DNA of 64,000 nt from Pseudomonadota bacterium (lineage in GTDB: Bacteria > Pseudomonadota > Gammaproteobacteria > Burkholderiales > Burkholderiaceae_C): the NCBI GenBank assembly GCA_020161775.1, contig JAIUOW010000012.1, positions 62,001-126,000 on the forward strand, in the 5' to 3' direction. The translations under genes were made by a program, and so were the position numbers. A model generated the notes under the pieces. That model worked only from the letters and a program-made list of their open reading frames with translations, was not told the origin of the DNA and did not search any database. Each line of letters starts with the position of its first letter. The first letter of the stretch is position 1. This document shows, piece after piece, positions 45,580 through 54,715 of the stretch.

Positions 45580-46034
45580 ACGCCCTGAGCGAAGACGAAC
45601 TGAAGATGTTTGTGGACTCCGTGCGCCACTACTTCAAGACCACCACCACGCAGGAGCCGCAGATCACGTCGGCCTTCCTGGGCACGGGCGACGTGGCGGG
45701 GTATGAATTCAACGGCATCGTGACTTTCTCGGGCAGCTACAACGGCCAGGTCATCGTGTCCATGCCGCCGCCGCTGCTGCGCGAGCTGCTGTTGCTGCAG
45801 CACGAAACCGACCTGTCCGACGGCAACCTGCTGGACGCCGTGGGCGAGATCGCCAACACCCTGGGCGGCAATGCCCGCCGCACGCTGGGACCGGAGCTGG
45901 AGATATCGGTGCCCGTCAAGCTGCAGGGCACCACCGGCACGCGCGCCCGCGTGCGCCGCCACCCCTATGTGATCGCGTTGCGCTGGAACAGGCAACCCGC
46001 GGTCGTGTGCATCGACATGGAACGCAAACACTGA
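45576..46034 (+). CDS. CheX/CheC-like phosphatase
   Basis: A 152-residue protein of the CheC-CheX-FliY class, which dephosphorylate CheY. The catalytic pair E91 and N94 is in LLDAVGEIANTLGGNARRTL, which fits the E-x2-N motif; one such motif is seen, as in CheX. It overlaps the CheY gene (ATGA), so it is probably the off-switch for that CheY. It ends 10 bases before nirB. Confidence 0.88.
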   Translation: MNALSEDELKMFVDSVRHYFKTTTTQEPQITSAFLGTGDVAGYEFNGIVTFSGSYNGQVIVSMPPPLLRELLLLQHETDLSDGNLLDAVGEIANTLGGNARRTLGPELEISVPVKLQGTTGTRARVRRHPYVIALRWNRQPAVVCIDMERKH

Positions 46035-46044
46035 GAAACATCCC

Positions 46045-48480
46045 ATGAAGAAAATGAAACTCGTGATGGTGGGCAACGGCATGGCCGGTGTGCGCACGCT
46101 GGAAGAACTGATCAAGGTCGCGCCGGACCTGTACGACATCACCGTGTTCGGCGCAGAGCCGCACCCCAACTACAACCGCATCCTGCTGTCGCCCGTGCTC
46201 GCGGGTGAGCAGACGCTGGACGAGATCGTGCTGAACTCCTGGGATTGGTACAAGGAAAACAACATCACCCTGCACGCGGGCAAGAAGGTGGTGCAGGTGG
46301 ACCGCGTGCGCCGCATCGTGCGCGCCGAGGACGGCACCGAGGAGGAATACGACCGCCTGCTGATGTGCACCGGCTCCAGCCCGTTCATCCTGCCGGTGCC
46401 GGGCAAGGACCTGCAGGGCGTGATCGCCTACCGCGACATTGCCGACACCAACGCCATGATCGAGGCGTCGCAGAAATACAAAAAGGCGGTGGTCATCGGC
46501 GGCGGCCTGCTGGGCCTGGAGGCCGCCAACGGCCTGATGCTGCGCGGCATGGACGTGACGGTGGTGCATGTGATGCCGTGGCTGATGGAGCGCCAGCTGG
46601 ACGACGTGGCCGGCAAGCTGCTGCAGAAGTCGCTGGAAGACCGGGGCCTCAAGTTCCTGATCGGCGCACAGACACAAGAACTGACCGGCAACGAAGCGGG
46701 CCGGGTCAAGTCGATCAGATTCAAGGACGGGACCGAAGTCGAAACCGACCTGGTCGTCATGGCCGTGGGCATCCGCCCCAACACCGCGCTGGCCGAGAGC
46801 ATGCGCCTGCACTGCAACCGCGGCATCGTGGTCACCGACACCATGCAGACCGTGACCGACGCGCGCATTTACAGCGTGGGCGAATGCGCCGCGCACCGCG
46901 GCATTGCCTATGGCCTGGTGGCGCCGCTGTTCGAGCAGGCCAAGGTGGCGGCCAACCACCTGGCGCAGTTCGGCATTGGCCGCTACAGCGGCTCGCTCAC
47001 GTCCACCAAGCTCAAGGTCACCGGCATTGACCTGTTCAGCGCCGGCGAGTTCATGGGCGCCGAGGGCACCGAGGAAATCGTCATGAGCGATCCCGCAGGC
47101 GGCGTGTACAAGAAGCTGGTGCTCAAGGGTGACAAGCTGGTGGGCGCCTGCCTGTACGGTGACACGGTGGACGGCAGCTGGTACTTCAAGCTGCTGCGCG
47201 ATGGCCGCAGCGTGAGCGACATCCGCGACAAGCTGATGTTCGGCGAATCGAACATCGGCGATGCGGGCCATGAAGGCCACAGCAAGGCCGCCACCATGCC
47301 CGACGATGCCGAGGTCTGCGGCTGCAACGGCGTGAACAAGGGCACCATCTGCAGGGCCATCAAGGAAAAGGGCCTGTTCACGCTGGACGAGGTGCGCAAG
47401 CACACCAAGGCCAGCGCGTCGTGTGGCTCCTGCACCGGGCTGGTGGAACAGATCCTGATGTTCACCGCCGGCGGCGACTATTCGGCCACCCCGAAGCTCA
47501 AGGCCATGTGCGGCTGCACCGACCATGGGCACCAGGCCGTGCGCGATGCGATCCGCAACAGCAAGCTGCTGACCATCTCGGACGTCTTCAAGTTCATGGA
47601 ATGGAAGACGCCCAACGGCTGCTCATCGTGCCGCCCGGCCGTCAACTACTACCTCATCAGCACCTGGCCCAAGGAGGCCAGGGACGACCCGCAAAGCCGC
47701 TTCATCAACGAGCGCAGCCACGCCAACATCCAGAAGGACGGCACCTACAGCGTGATCCCGCGCATGTGGGGCGGTGAGACCACGGCCGACGAGCTGCGCC
47801 GCATTGCCGATGCGGTGGACAAATACAAGATCCCCACCGTCAAGGTCACCGGCGGCCAGCGCATCGACCTGCTGGGCGTGAAGAAGGAAGACCTGCAGAA
47901 CGTCTGGAAGGACATAGGCATGCCCAGCGGACATGCCTATGCGAAGGCACTGCGCACGGTGAAGACCTGCGTGGGCAGCGAATGGTGCCGCATGGGCACC
48001 CAGGACAGCACCCAGATGGGCAAGGACCTGGAGCGCGCCATGTGGCGCATGTATGCGCCGCACAAGGTGAAGTTCGCCGTGTCGGGCTGCCCGCGCAATT
48101 GCGCCGAATCGGGCATCAAGGACGTGGGCATCATCGGCGTGGACAGCGGCTGGGAGATGTACATCGCCGGCAACGGCGGCATCAAGACCGAGGTGGCGCA
48201 CTTCCTCGTCAAGCTCAAGACCGCCGCCGAGGTGCTGGAGTACACCGGCGCCTTCTGCGAGCTGTACCGCCAGGAAGGCTGGTACCTGGAGCGCACCGTG
48301 CACTACGTCAACCGCGTCGGCCTGGACTACGTGAAAAAGCGCATCCTGGAAGACCACGAGGGGCGCCGCGCGCTGTGGGAACAGCTGCAGTTCGCGCTGG
48401 ATGGCGAGCCCGATCCCTGGTTTGAATTTGACAAGGCGGCCGTGGACACCCGCCAGTTCGCCCCGCTGACGGTGGCCTGA
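46045..48480 (+). CDS. nirB: Assimilatory nitrite reductase [NAD(P)H] large subunit
   Basis: An 811-residue enzyme that reduces nitrite to ammonium with six electrons from NAD(P)H. The N-terminal FAD domain has VMVGNGMAGVRTLEEL, and a second dinucleotide fold is at VVIGGGLLGLEAANGLML. Two BFD-like 2Fe-2S regions follow (CGCNGVNKGTIC with SCGSCTGLVEQIL, then MCGCTDHGHQAV). The siroheme-4Fe-4S domain has ligands C642, C648, C682 and C686 (CVGSEWC; CPRNC). The length is typical. Siroheme can be made by the cobA product encoded in the same string of genes. Confidence 0.96.
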   Translation: MKKMKLVMVGNGMAGVRTLEELIKVAPDLYDITVFGAEPHPNYNRILLSPVLAGEQTLDEIVLNSWDWYKENNITLHAGKKVVQVDRVRRIVRAEDGTEEEYDRLLMCTGSSPFILPVPGKDLQGVIAYRDIADTNAMIEASQKYKKAVVIGGGLLGLEAANGLMLRGMDVTVVHVMPWLMERQLDDVAGKLLQKSLEDRGLKFLIGAQTQELTGNEAGRVKSIRFKDGTEVETDLVVMAVGIRPNTALAESMRLHCNRGIVVTDTMQTVTDARIYSVGECAAHRGIAYGLVAPLFEQAKVAANHLAQFGIGRYSGSLTSTKLKVTGIDLFSAGEFMGAEGTEEIVMSDPAGGVYKKLVLKGDKLVGACLYGDTVDGSWYFKLLRDGRSVSDIRDKLMFGESNIGDAGHEGHSKAATMPDDAEVCGCNGVNKGTICRAIKEKGLFTLDEVRKHTKASASCGSCTGLVEQILMFTAGGDYSATPKLKAMCGCTDHGHQAVRDAIRNSKLLTISDVFKFMEWKTPNGCSSCRPAVNYYLISTWPKEARDDPQSRFINERSHANIQKDGTYSVIPRMWGGETTADELRRIADAVDKYKIPTVKVTGGQRIDLLGVKKEDLQNVWKDIGMPSGHAYAKALRTVKTCVGSEWCRMGTQDSTQMGKDLERAMWRMYAPHKVKFAVSGCPRNCAESGIKDVGIIGVDSGWEMYIAGNGGIKTEVAHFLVKLKTAAEVLEYTGAFCELYRQEGWYLERTVHYVNRVGLDYVKKRILEDHEGRRALWEQLQFALDGEPDPWFEFDKAAVDTRQFAPLTVA

Positions 48481-48490
48481 GGAGACAGCC

Positions 48491-48853
48491 ATGAGCAACA
48501 CCAACGAGTGGAAAGTGATCTGCCGCGTGGAAGACATCCCGGTTCTGGGCGCGCGGCGCGTGGTGCGCGAAACAGGGGCCGAGGTGGCGGTGTTCCGCAA
48601 CAGCGAGGACAAGGTCTTTGCGCTGCTGGACCGCTGCCCGCACAAAGGCGGGCCGCTGAGCCAGGGCATTGTGTACGGCGAGTCGGTCGCCTGCCCGCTG
48701 CACAACTGGAGCATCGGCCTGAACGACGGTTGCGCCAAGGCGCCGGACGAAGGCTGCACGCCCCGCTTTGCCGTTAAGGTGGAAGACGGCCAGGTGTCGC
48801 TGGACCTGAACGAGCTGAACACCCTGGCGATTGAGGACGCGGCAGCCGCATGA
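48491..48853 (+). CDS. nirD: Nitrite reductase small subunit, Rieske type
   Basis: A 120-residue Rieske-fold partner of NirB. Unlike the E. coli NirD, which lacks cluster ligands, this protein keeps all four: C49-x-H51 (DRCPHKGGPL) and C68-x2-H71 (VACPLHNWSIGL). A 2Fe-2S cluster is therefore expected. It lies 10 bases after nirB and overlaps nasA by 4 bases. Confidence 0.93.
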   Translation: MSNTNEWKVICRVEDIPVLGARRVVRETGAEVAVFRNSEDKVFALLDRCPHKGGPLSQGIVYGESVACPLHNWSIGLNDGCAKAPDEGCTPRFAVKVEDGQVSLDLNELNTLAIEDAAAA

Positions 48854-51669
48854 CCCCGCGCGAAACCCGCTCCACCTGCCCCTACTGCGGCGTGGGTTGC
48901 GGGGTGATCATCGAATCGCAAGGCGACCAGATCACCGGTGTGCGCGGCGACCCGGACCACCCCGCCAACTTCGGGCGGCTGTGCAGCAAGGGTAGCAGCC
49001 TGCACCTGACGGCCACCGCGCCCGTCACGCGCCAGACGCGGCTGCTGCACCCGCTGCGCCGCGAAACCCGCGGCGCCTCCCCCCACCGCATCAGCTGGGA
49101 CAGCGCGCTGGACCTGGCCGCCACGCAGTTCGCCCGTGTCATCGGTACCCACGGCCCCAACGCGGTGGGCTTTTACATCAGCGGGCAATTGCTGACCGAG
49201 GACTACTATGTTTTCAACAAGCTGGCCAAGGGGCTGATCGGCACCAACAACGTGGACACCAATTCACGCCTGTGCATGAGCAGCGCGGTGGCTGGCTACA
49301 AGCAGACGCTGGGCGCCGACGCCCCGCCGGCCTGCTATGACGACGTGAACCATGCGCAGTGCCTGTTCATCGCGGGCAGCAACACGGCCTGGGCCCACCC
49401 GGTTCTGTTTCGCCGCGTCGAGGACGCGAAAGCCGCCAACCCGGCCATGAAGATCGTGGTGGCCGACCCGCGACGCACCGACACGGTGGGCCTGTCCGAC
49501 CTGCACCTGGCGCTGCAGCCGGGCACCGACGTGATGCTGTTCAACGGCCTGCTGCACATCATGCTGTGGGAAGGCTGGACCGACGCGCGCTACATCGCGC
49601 AGCACACCACCGGATTTGACGCGCTGAAAGCCACGGTGCGCGACTGCACGCCCGATGTGGTGGCGCAGACCTGCGGGCTGAAGAAGGAAGACCTGTTCAC
49701 CGCCGCGCGGCTGTTTGCCACATCACCCGCGACGCTGAGCCTGTACTGCCAGGGCCTGAACCAGTCCAGCAGCGGCACGGCCAAGAACGCGGCGCTGATC
49801 AATTTGCACCTGGCCACCGGCCAGATCGGGCGGCCTGGCGCGGGGCCGTTTTCGTTGACCGGCCAGCCCAATGCCATGGGCGGACGCGAAGTGGGTGGCC
49901 TGGCCAACCTGCTGTCGGCCCACCGCGACATGGCCAACGCGGCCCACCGCGCCGAAGTAGCGGCCCTGTGGGGCGTGCCGTCGGTGCCTGGCACGCCGGG
50001 CAAGACAGCGGTGGAAATGTTCGAGGCCGCCGCTGACGGCGAGATCCGCGCGCTGTGGATTGCCTGCACCAACCCGGCGCAGTCCATGCCCGACCAGGCC
50101 ACGGTGCGCCGGGCCTTGCAGCGCGCTGAATTCGTGGTGGTGCAGGAAGCCTTTGCCACCACCGCCACCTGTGAATTTGCCGACCTGCTGCTGCCCGCCA
50201 CCACCTGGGGCGAGAAGACCGGCACCGTGACCAACAGCGAACGGCGCATCAGCCGCGTACGCCCGGCCGTGGCCGCGCCGGGCAGCACGCGCCATGACTG
50301 GGCCATCGCCACCGAATTCGCGCAGCGGCTCGAAGCCCAGCTGCGCCCCGGCCAGCCAACGCTGTTCCCCTACCCGCTGGACGACGCCGGGCCCGAGGCC
50401 GTGTGGAACGAACACCGCGAATCCACCCGCGGGCGCGACCTGGACATCACCGGCATGAGTTACGCCCTGCTGGACGCCGCGCCGCAACAATGGCCGCTGC
50501 GAGAAGGCGAAGCGACAGGCCGCGAGCGCCTCTACGAAGACGGCGTATTTCCCACGCCCGACGGCCGCGCCCGCTTTGCCAACACCGCCTACCAGCCCGT
50601 GGCCGAGCCGCGCGACGCGCGCTACCCGTTCAGCCTGACCACCGGGCGCCTGCGCGACCAATGGCACGGCATGAGCCGCACCGGCACGCTGGGCCGCCTG
50701 TTCGGCCATGTGGCCGAGCCCGCCATCCAGATGAATCCGCAGGACATGGCGCGCCGCCTGCTGGCCGAAGGCGACCTGGTGCATGTGACCAGCCGGCGCG
50801 GTTCCATCGTGGTGCCGGTGCAGGCCAGCACTGATGTGGGCATGAGCCAGGCCTTCATGGCCATGCACTGGGGCCCGGAATTCCTGGGCGGCGTGACCAG
50901 CACCGGCGAGCGGCTGGCTGGCGTCAATGCGCTGACATCGCCTGCGTTTTGCCCCACGTCCAAACAGCCGGAACTCAAGCATGCCGCCGTGAAGGTGCTG
51001 AAGGCCGAGCTGCCCTGGTCGCTGCTGGGCGTGGCCTGGCTGCCCGAGGGCGAAGCGCTCGCCGCGCGCGGGGCGCTCAAGCCGCTGATGGCATCGTTCC
51101 CGTTTGCCAGCTGCGTGCCGTTTTCCAGCCATGCGCCGCTGGCGGGCGCGGGTGGCCGCGAACGCACCGGCGTGCTGTTTCGTGCCGCCGCCTACGAGGC
51201 GCCGGCCGACGAGGTGCTGGTGCGCATGGAAGCGCTCTTGGGCCTGGACGCCGCCGACACGCTGCGCTATGCCGACCGCAAGAAGGGCCAGCGCCGGGCG
51301 ATGCGGCTGGCGCGCAACGGCGACCAGGCGACGCTGGAAGCCTTTGTGCTGGCTGGTGACACGAGCGCGCAAGCCTGGGTCAAGACGCTGCTGCAGGAGG
51401 AACTGCCCGCGCAGGCCTACGGCCGACTGCTGCTGGTGCCGGGCGCCAAGGCGCCGGTGGCCGTGCAGTCACGCGGCAAGCAGGTGTGCACCTGTTTCAA
51501 CGTAACCGCCCCTGCCATCGACGGCTACCTGGCGGGTTGCAGCGGCACGGACGACGAACGCCTGGCCGCACTGCAGGGCGCCCTGAAATGCGGCACCAAC
51601 TGCGGCAGCTGTGTGCCAGAGCTCAAACGCATGGTGAAAGCCGTCATTCCCCTCAAGCAGGCGGCATGA
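48850..51669 (+). CDS. nasA: Assimilatory nitrate reductase catalytic subunit with C-terminal BFD domain
   Basis: A 939-residue cytoplasmic molybdoenzyme that reduces nitrate to nitrite. The N-terminal 4Fe-4S ligands are C10, C13, C17 and C45 (CPYCGVGCG; RLCSKG). The Mo-bis-MGD domains follow, with DTNSRLCMSSAVAGYKQTLG supplying the molybdenum cysteine region and a C-terminal dinucleotide-binding barrel. The last 60 residues are a BFD-like 2Fe-2S domain (C880-x-C882 and C918-x2-C921), as in Klebsiella NasA. No separate NasB-type electron donor gene is present. Start overlaps nirD (ATGA). Confidence 0.95.
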   Translation: MTPRETRSTCPYCGVGCGVIIESQGDQITGVRGDPDHPANFGRLCSKGSSLHLTATAPVTRQTRLLHPLRRETRGASPHRISWDSALDLAATQFARVIGTHGPNAVGFYISGQLLTEDYYVFNKLAKGLIGTNNVDTNSRLCMSSAVAGYKQTLGADAPPACYDDVNHAQCLFIAGSNTAWAHPVLFRRVEDAKAANPAMKIVVADPRRTDTVGLSDLHLALQPGTDVMLFNGLLHIMLWEGWTDARYIAQHTTGFDALKATVRDCTPDVVAQTCGLKKEDLFTAARLFATSPATLSLYCQGLNQSSSGTAKNAALINLHLATGQIGRPGAGPFSLTGQPNAMGGREVGGLANLLSAHRDMANAAHRAEVAALWGVPSVPGTPGKTAVEMFEAAADGEIRALWIACTNPAQSMPDQATVRRALQRAEFVVVQEAFATTATCEFADLLLPATTWGEKTGTVTNSERRISRVRPAVAAPGSTRHDWAIATEFAQRLEAQLRPGQPTLFPYPLDDAGPEAVWNEHRESTRGRDLDITGMSYALLDAAPQQWPLREGEATGRERLYEDGVFPTPDGRARFANTAYQPVAEPRDARYPFSLTTGRLRDQWHGMSRTGTLGRLFGHVAEPAIQMNPQDMARRLLAEGDLVHVTSRRGSIVVPVQASTDVGMSQAFMAMHWGPEFLGGVTSTGERLAGVNALTSPAFCPTSKQPELKHAAVKVLKAELPWSLLGVAWLPEGEALAARGALKPLMASFPFASCVPFSSHAPLAGAGGRERTGVLFRAAAYEAPADEVLVRMEALLGLDAADTLRYADRKKGQRRAMRLARNGDQATLEAFVLAGDTSAQAWVKTLLQEELPAQAYGRLLLVPGAKAPVAVQSRGKQVCTCFNVTAPAIDGYLAGCSGTDDERLAALQGALKCGTNCGSCVPELKRMVKAVIPLKQAA

Positions 51670-51747
51670 CATGCAAGCCGTGCCCCGCCCCCTCTCATTC
51701 GCCATATAGCGCCAAGTCATCAGGCTTGCCGGACAATCACCCCCAGC

Positions 51748-52665
51748 ATGGGTATCAGCCAGTACATCAAGGAAATCGGCCGCGGCAAGCAGGGCGCGCG
51801 GTCGCTCACGCGTGAACAGGCCGCTGACCTGCTGGGCCAGGTGCTGGACGGCCAGGTGAGTGACCTGGAAATTGGCGCCTTTTGCCTGGCCATGCGCATC
51901 AAGGGTGAAACGCCCGAAGAAATGGCCGGCTTCCTGGACGCAACCCACGCCCGGCTGAACCGTTTGCCCGCCAGCGACAAGCCCCTGGTGGTGCTGCCCA
52001 GCTACAACGGCGCGCGCAAGCTGCCAGTGCTGACGCCGCTCCTGGGCCTGCTGCTGGCACGGCGTGGCCTGCCGGTGCTGATTCACGGCAGCGCCACGGA
52101 ATCCACCCGGGTACTCGCAGCGGATGTGCTGGGCGCTTTGGGCATGACCCCGCTGGCCCAACCCGCCCGCGTGGCCTGTGGCGAGCTGGCCCATATCGCC
52201 ACCGGCACGCTCAGCCCCGCGCTGAAAAACCTGCTGGACGTGCGCCGCGTGGTGGGCCTGCGCAACCCGGCGCACAGCCTGGTCAAGCTGATGAACCCCT
52301 GCGCCGGCCCGGCCGTGATCGTGGGCAGCTACACGCACCCTGAATACGCGGTGTCCATGGCCGGGGTGTACGAGCTGATGGGCAGCACGGCGCTGCTGCT
52401 GCGCGGCACCGAGGGCGAAGTGGTCGCGGACCCGCGCCGCCAGCCGCAGATGGACGGCTTCATCGCCGGGCAGCGCATCGCGCTGCAGGCCGGCCAGAAG
52501 GGCACGCTGAAAGACCTGCCCGACCTGCCTGCGGACATCGGCGCACCGGCAACAGCTGCTTACATCCGCGATGTGGTGGCTGGCAACAAACCCGTGCCCG
52601 CCTCCATCGAACAGCAGGTGGAACATATCTTGCAATTGGCCTTGCAACACGAAAACGCATCATGA
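51748..52665 (+). CDS. ybiB: YbiB-like protein of the anthranilate phosphoribosyltransferase fold
   Basis: A 305-residue protein with the TrpD/nucleoside phosphorylase class II fold. It starts MGISQYIKEIGRGKQGARSL and has LTREQAADLLGQVLDGQVSD in the helical domain. The glycine-rich phosphoribosyl-diphosphate loop of real TrpD is altered, as in E. coli YbiB, which binds nucleic acids and has no known transferase activity. It is often found near nas and cobA genes in betaproteobacteria. It starts 78 bases after nasA and overlaps cobA by 4 bases. Confidence 0.85.
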   Translation: MGISQYIKEIGRGKQGARSLTREQAADLLGQVLDGQVSDLEIGAFCLAMRIKGETPEEMAGFLDATHARLNRLPASDKPLVVLPSYNGARKLPVLTPLLGLLLARRGLPVLIHGSATESTRVLAADVLGALGMTPLAQPARVACGELAHIATGTLSPALKNLLDVRRVVGLRNPAHSLVKLMNPCAGPAVIVGSYTHPEYAVSMAGVYELMGSTALLLRGTEGEVVADPRRQPQMDGFIAGQRIALQAGQKGTLKDLPDLPADIGAPATAAYIRDVVAGNKPVPASIEQQVEHILQLALQHENAS

Positions 52666-53429
52666 ACACCCACGGCAAAGTCACCCTCGTAGGCGCCGGC
52701 CCCGGCGATCCGGAACTGCTGACGCTCAAGGCCCTGCGCGCCATCGAGGCGGCCACGGTGCTGCTGGTGGACGACCTGGTGAGCGACGCCATCGTGGCGT
52801 TTGCGCGGCCGGCTGCGCGCGTGGTGCATGTGGGCAAGCGCGGCGGCTGCAAGAGCACGCCGCAGGCCTTCATCGAAAAGCTCATGGTCATGGCCGCGCG
52901 CGAAGGTGAAACCGTGGTGCGCCTCAAGGGCGGCGATCCGTTCATCTTTGGCCGCGGCGGCGAAGAGGTGGAGCACCTGCGCGCCGCCGGCATCCAGGTG
53001 GAGGTGGTCAACGGCATCACCTCGGGCCTGGCCGCCGTCACATCGCTGGGCGTGCCGCTGACGCACCGCGAACATGCGCACGGCGTGGTGTTCGTCACTG
53101 GCCACGCCAAGCCCGGCGACGAAGGCACTGACTGGCGCTCGCTGGCCGCCACCGCGCGCGACGCCAGGCTCACGCTGGTGATCTACATGGGCGTGAGCGG
53201 CGCCCGGCGCATTCAGGACGAACTGCTGAGCGGCCTGGACGCCGCCACACCGGTGGCGGTCATCCAGCACGCCAGCCTGCCCACCCAGCGCCACGCAGTC
53301 ACCACCCTGGGACAGCTGCACGCCACCATCGAACGCGAGCAGCTGGCCAGCCCGTCCGTCATCGTCGTGGGCGATGTGATCAGCGGCCTGGCGGCGGCCC
53401 AGGCTCCGCAGCTCTTTCGCGCCGCCTGA
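52662..53429 (+). CDS. cobA: Uroporphyrinogen-III C-methyltransferase
   Basis: A 255-residue SUMT that methylates uroporphyrinogen III twice to precorrin-2, the first step to siroheme. Marks are VTLVGAGPGDPELLTLKALR, VRLKGGDPFIFGRGGEE, and VTGHAKPGDEGTDW. It lacks the dehydrogenase/chelatase part of CysG, so a separate enzyme finishes siroheme. The product is the prosthetic group of NirB, which explains its place at the end of the nitrate operon. It overlaps ybiB by 4 bases (ATGA). Confidence 0.95.
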   Translation: MNTHGKVTLVGAGPGDPELLTLKALRAIEAATVLLVDDLVSDAIVAFARPAARVVHVGKRGGCKSTPQAFIEKLMVMAAREGETVVRLKGGDPFIFGRGGEEVEHLRAAGIQVEVVNGITSGLAAVTSLGVPLTHREHAHGVVFVTGHAKPGDEGTDWRSLAATARDARLTLVIYMGVSGARRIQDELLSGLDAATPVAVIQHASLPTQRHAVTTLGQLHATIEREQLASPSVIVVGDVISGLAAAQAPQLFRAA

Positions 53430-53461
53430 ACCGCCGCCACCCGCCGCATACACTGCGGCCC

Positions 53462-54685
53462 ATGCAATCGTTTGACACCGTCATCATCGGCGCCGGCGCC
53501 GCCGGCCTGTTCTGCGCGGGCATCGCTGGCCAGCGCGGGCTGAAGGTGCTGGTGCTGGACCACAGCGAGAAGGTGGCCGAGAAAATCCGCATCTCGGGCG
53601 GGGGCCGGGCCAACTTCACCAACCGCGACCTGGACCCGCGCGCGCCGCAGCGCCACTTCATCAGCGACAACCCCAACTTCTGCCGCTCGGCCCTTTCGCG
53701 CTACACACCGCAGCAGTTCATCGCGCTGGTGCAGCGCCATGGCATCGCCTTTCATGAAAAGCACAAGGGCCAGCTGTTTTGCGACCGCTCGGCCGAAGAC
53801 CTGATCCAGATGCTGCTGCGCGAATGCGAGGCGGGCGGCGTCACGCGCTGGCAGCCCTGCGGCGTGCAGGCCATCCGCCACACCGCGCAGGGCTATGAAA
53901 TCGACACCGCACAGGGCACAGTGACCGCACGCAGCGTGGTGGTGGCCACCGGCGGCCTGTCCATCCCCAAGATCGGCGCGACGGATTTTGGCTACCGGAT
54001 CGCCAGGCAGTTCGGCCTGAAGCTGGTGGAGCCCCGCCCGGCCCTGGTGCCGCTGACCTTCGACGGCCAGGCCTGGGCCCCCTATGCCCAGCTGGCAGGG
54101 CTGGCCCTGCCGGTGCAGATTGAAACCGGCACCAAAAAGGCCCGCATGGCCTTTGACGAGGATCTGCTGTTCACCCACCGCGGCCTGAGCGGCCCGGCGG
54201 TGCTGCAGATCTCCAGCTACTGGCAGCCGGGCACCCCGCTGTGGGTCAACCTGGCGCCCGGTGTGGACCTGGGCGCCGCGCTGGCACGGGCCAAGGCGTC
54301 GTCGCGCAAGCTGGTGGCCAACGAGCTGGCCACGCTGGTGCCGTCGCGCCTGGCCGACGCCTGGGCCGGCCAGGACGTGGCCTGGCAGCGCCCCGTGAAT
54401 GAGGCCACCGACAAGGCGCTGGCCGCACTGGCGGCCCGGCTGGAGCGCTGGGAACTGCTGCCGTCGGGCTCCGAGGGCTACCGCAAGGCCGAGGTCACGG
54501 CCGGCGGGGTGGATACGCGGGAACTGTCGTCCCAGACCCTGGAATCGCGCCAGCCGGGGCTGTATTTCGTGGGCGAGGTGGTGGACGTCACCGGTTGGCT
54601 GGGGGGCTACAACTTCCAGTGGGCCTGGGCCAGCGGCCATGCCTGCGCCATGGCCCTGCCCGGGCCGGCCACGCCAGCAGCTTGA
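53462..54685 (+). CDS. BaiN/HI0933-family NAD(P)/FAD-dependent oxidoreductase
   Basis: A 407-residue flavoprotein of the HI0933/BaiN family. The FAD motif is VIIGAGAAGLFCAGIAGQRG. The family-specific KIRISGGGRANFTNRDL and VATGGLSIPKIGATDFGY follow, and EVVDVTGWLGGYNFQWAWAS is near the C-terminus. The physiological substrate is unknown, and the bile-acid reaction of gut relatives need not apply. It starts 32 bases after cobA. It ends just at the rpsU promoter, whose -35 box overlaps its stop codon region. Confidence 0.9.
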   Translation: MQSFDTVIIGAGAAGLFCAGIAGQRGLKVLVLDHSEKVAEKIRISGGGRANFTNRDLDPRAPQRHFISDNPNFCRSALSRYTPQQFIALVQRHGIAFHEKHKGQLFCDRSAEDLIQMLLRECEAGGVTRWQPCGVQAIRHTAQGYEIDTAQGTVTARSVVVATGGLSIPKIGATDFGYRIARQFGLKLVEPRPALVPLTFDGQAWAPYAQLAGLALPVQIETGTKKARMAFDEDLLFTHRGLSGPAVLQISSYWQPGTPLWVNLAPGVDLGAALARAKASSRKLVANELATLVPSRLADAWAGQDVAWQRPVNEATDKALAALAARLERWELLPSGSEGYRKAEVTAGGVDTRELSSQTLESRQPGLYFVGEVVDVTGWLGGYNFQWAWASGHACAMALPGPATPAA

Positions 54686-54709
54686 ACGGTGCAGAAAAAG
54701 CGTTATAAT
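54682..54709 (+). promoter_or_regulatory. Sigma-70 promoter of rpsU
   Basis: TTGAAC (54682-54687) and a perfect TATAAT (54704-54709) are separated by 16 bases. Transcription would start near 54716. The -35 box overlaps the end of the upstream flavoprotein gene. This is the clearest vegetative promoter in the window and fits a highly expressed ribosomal protein. Confidence 0.85.
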
Positions 54710-54715
54710 TCAAGG

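Noticed and set aside
51673-51728. GCAAGCC/GGCTTGC as a terminator after nasA
   Set aside because: The 7-base arms are about 40 bases apart and no T run follows; too weak to call.
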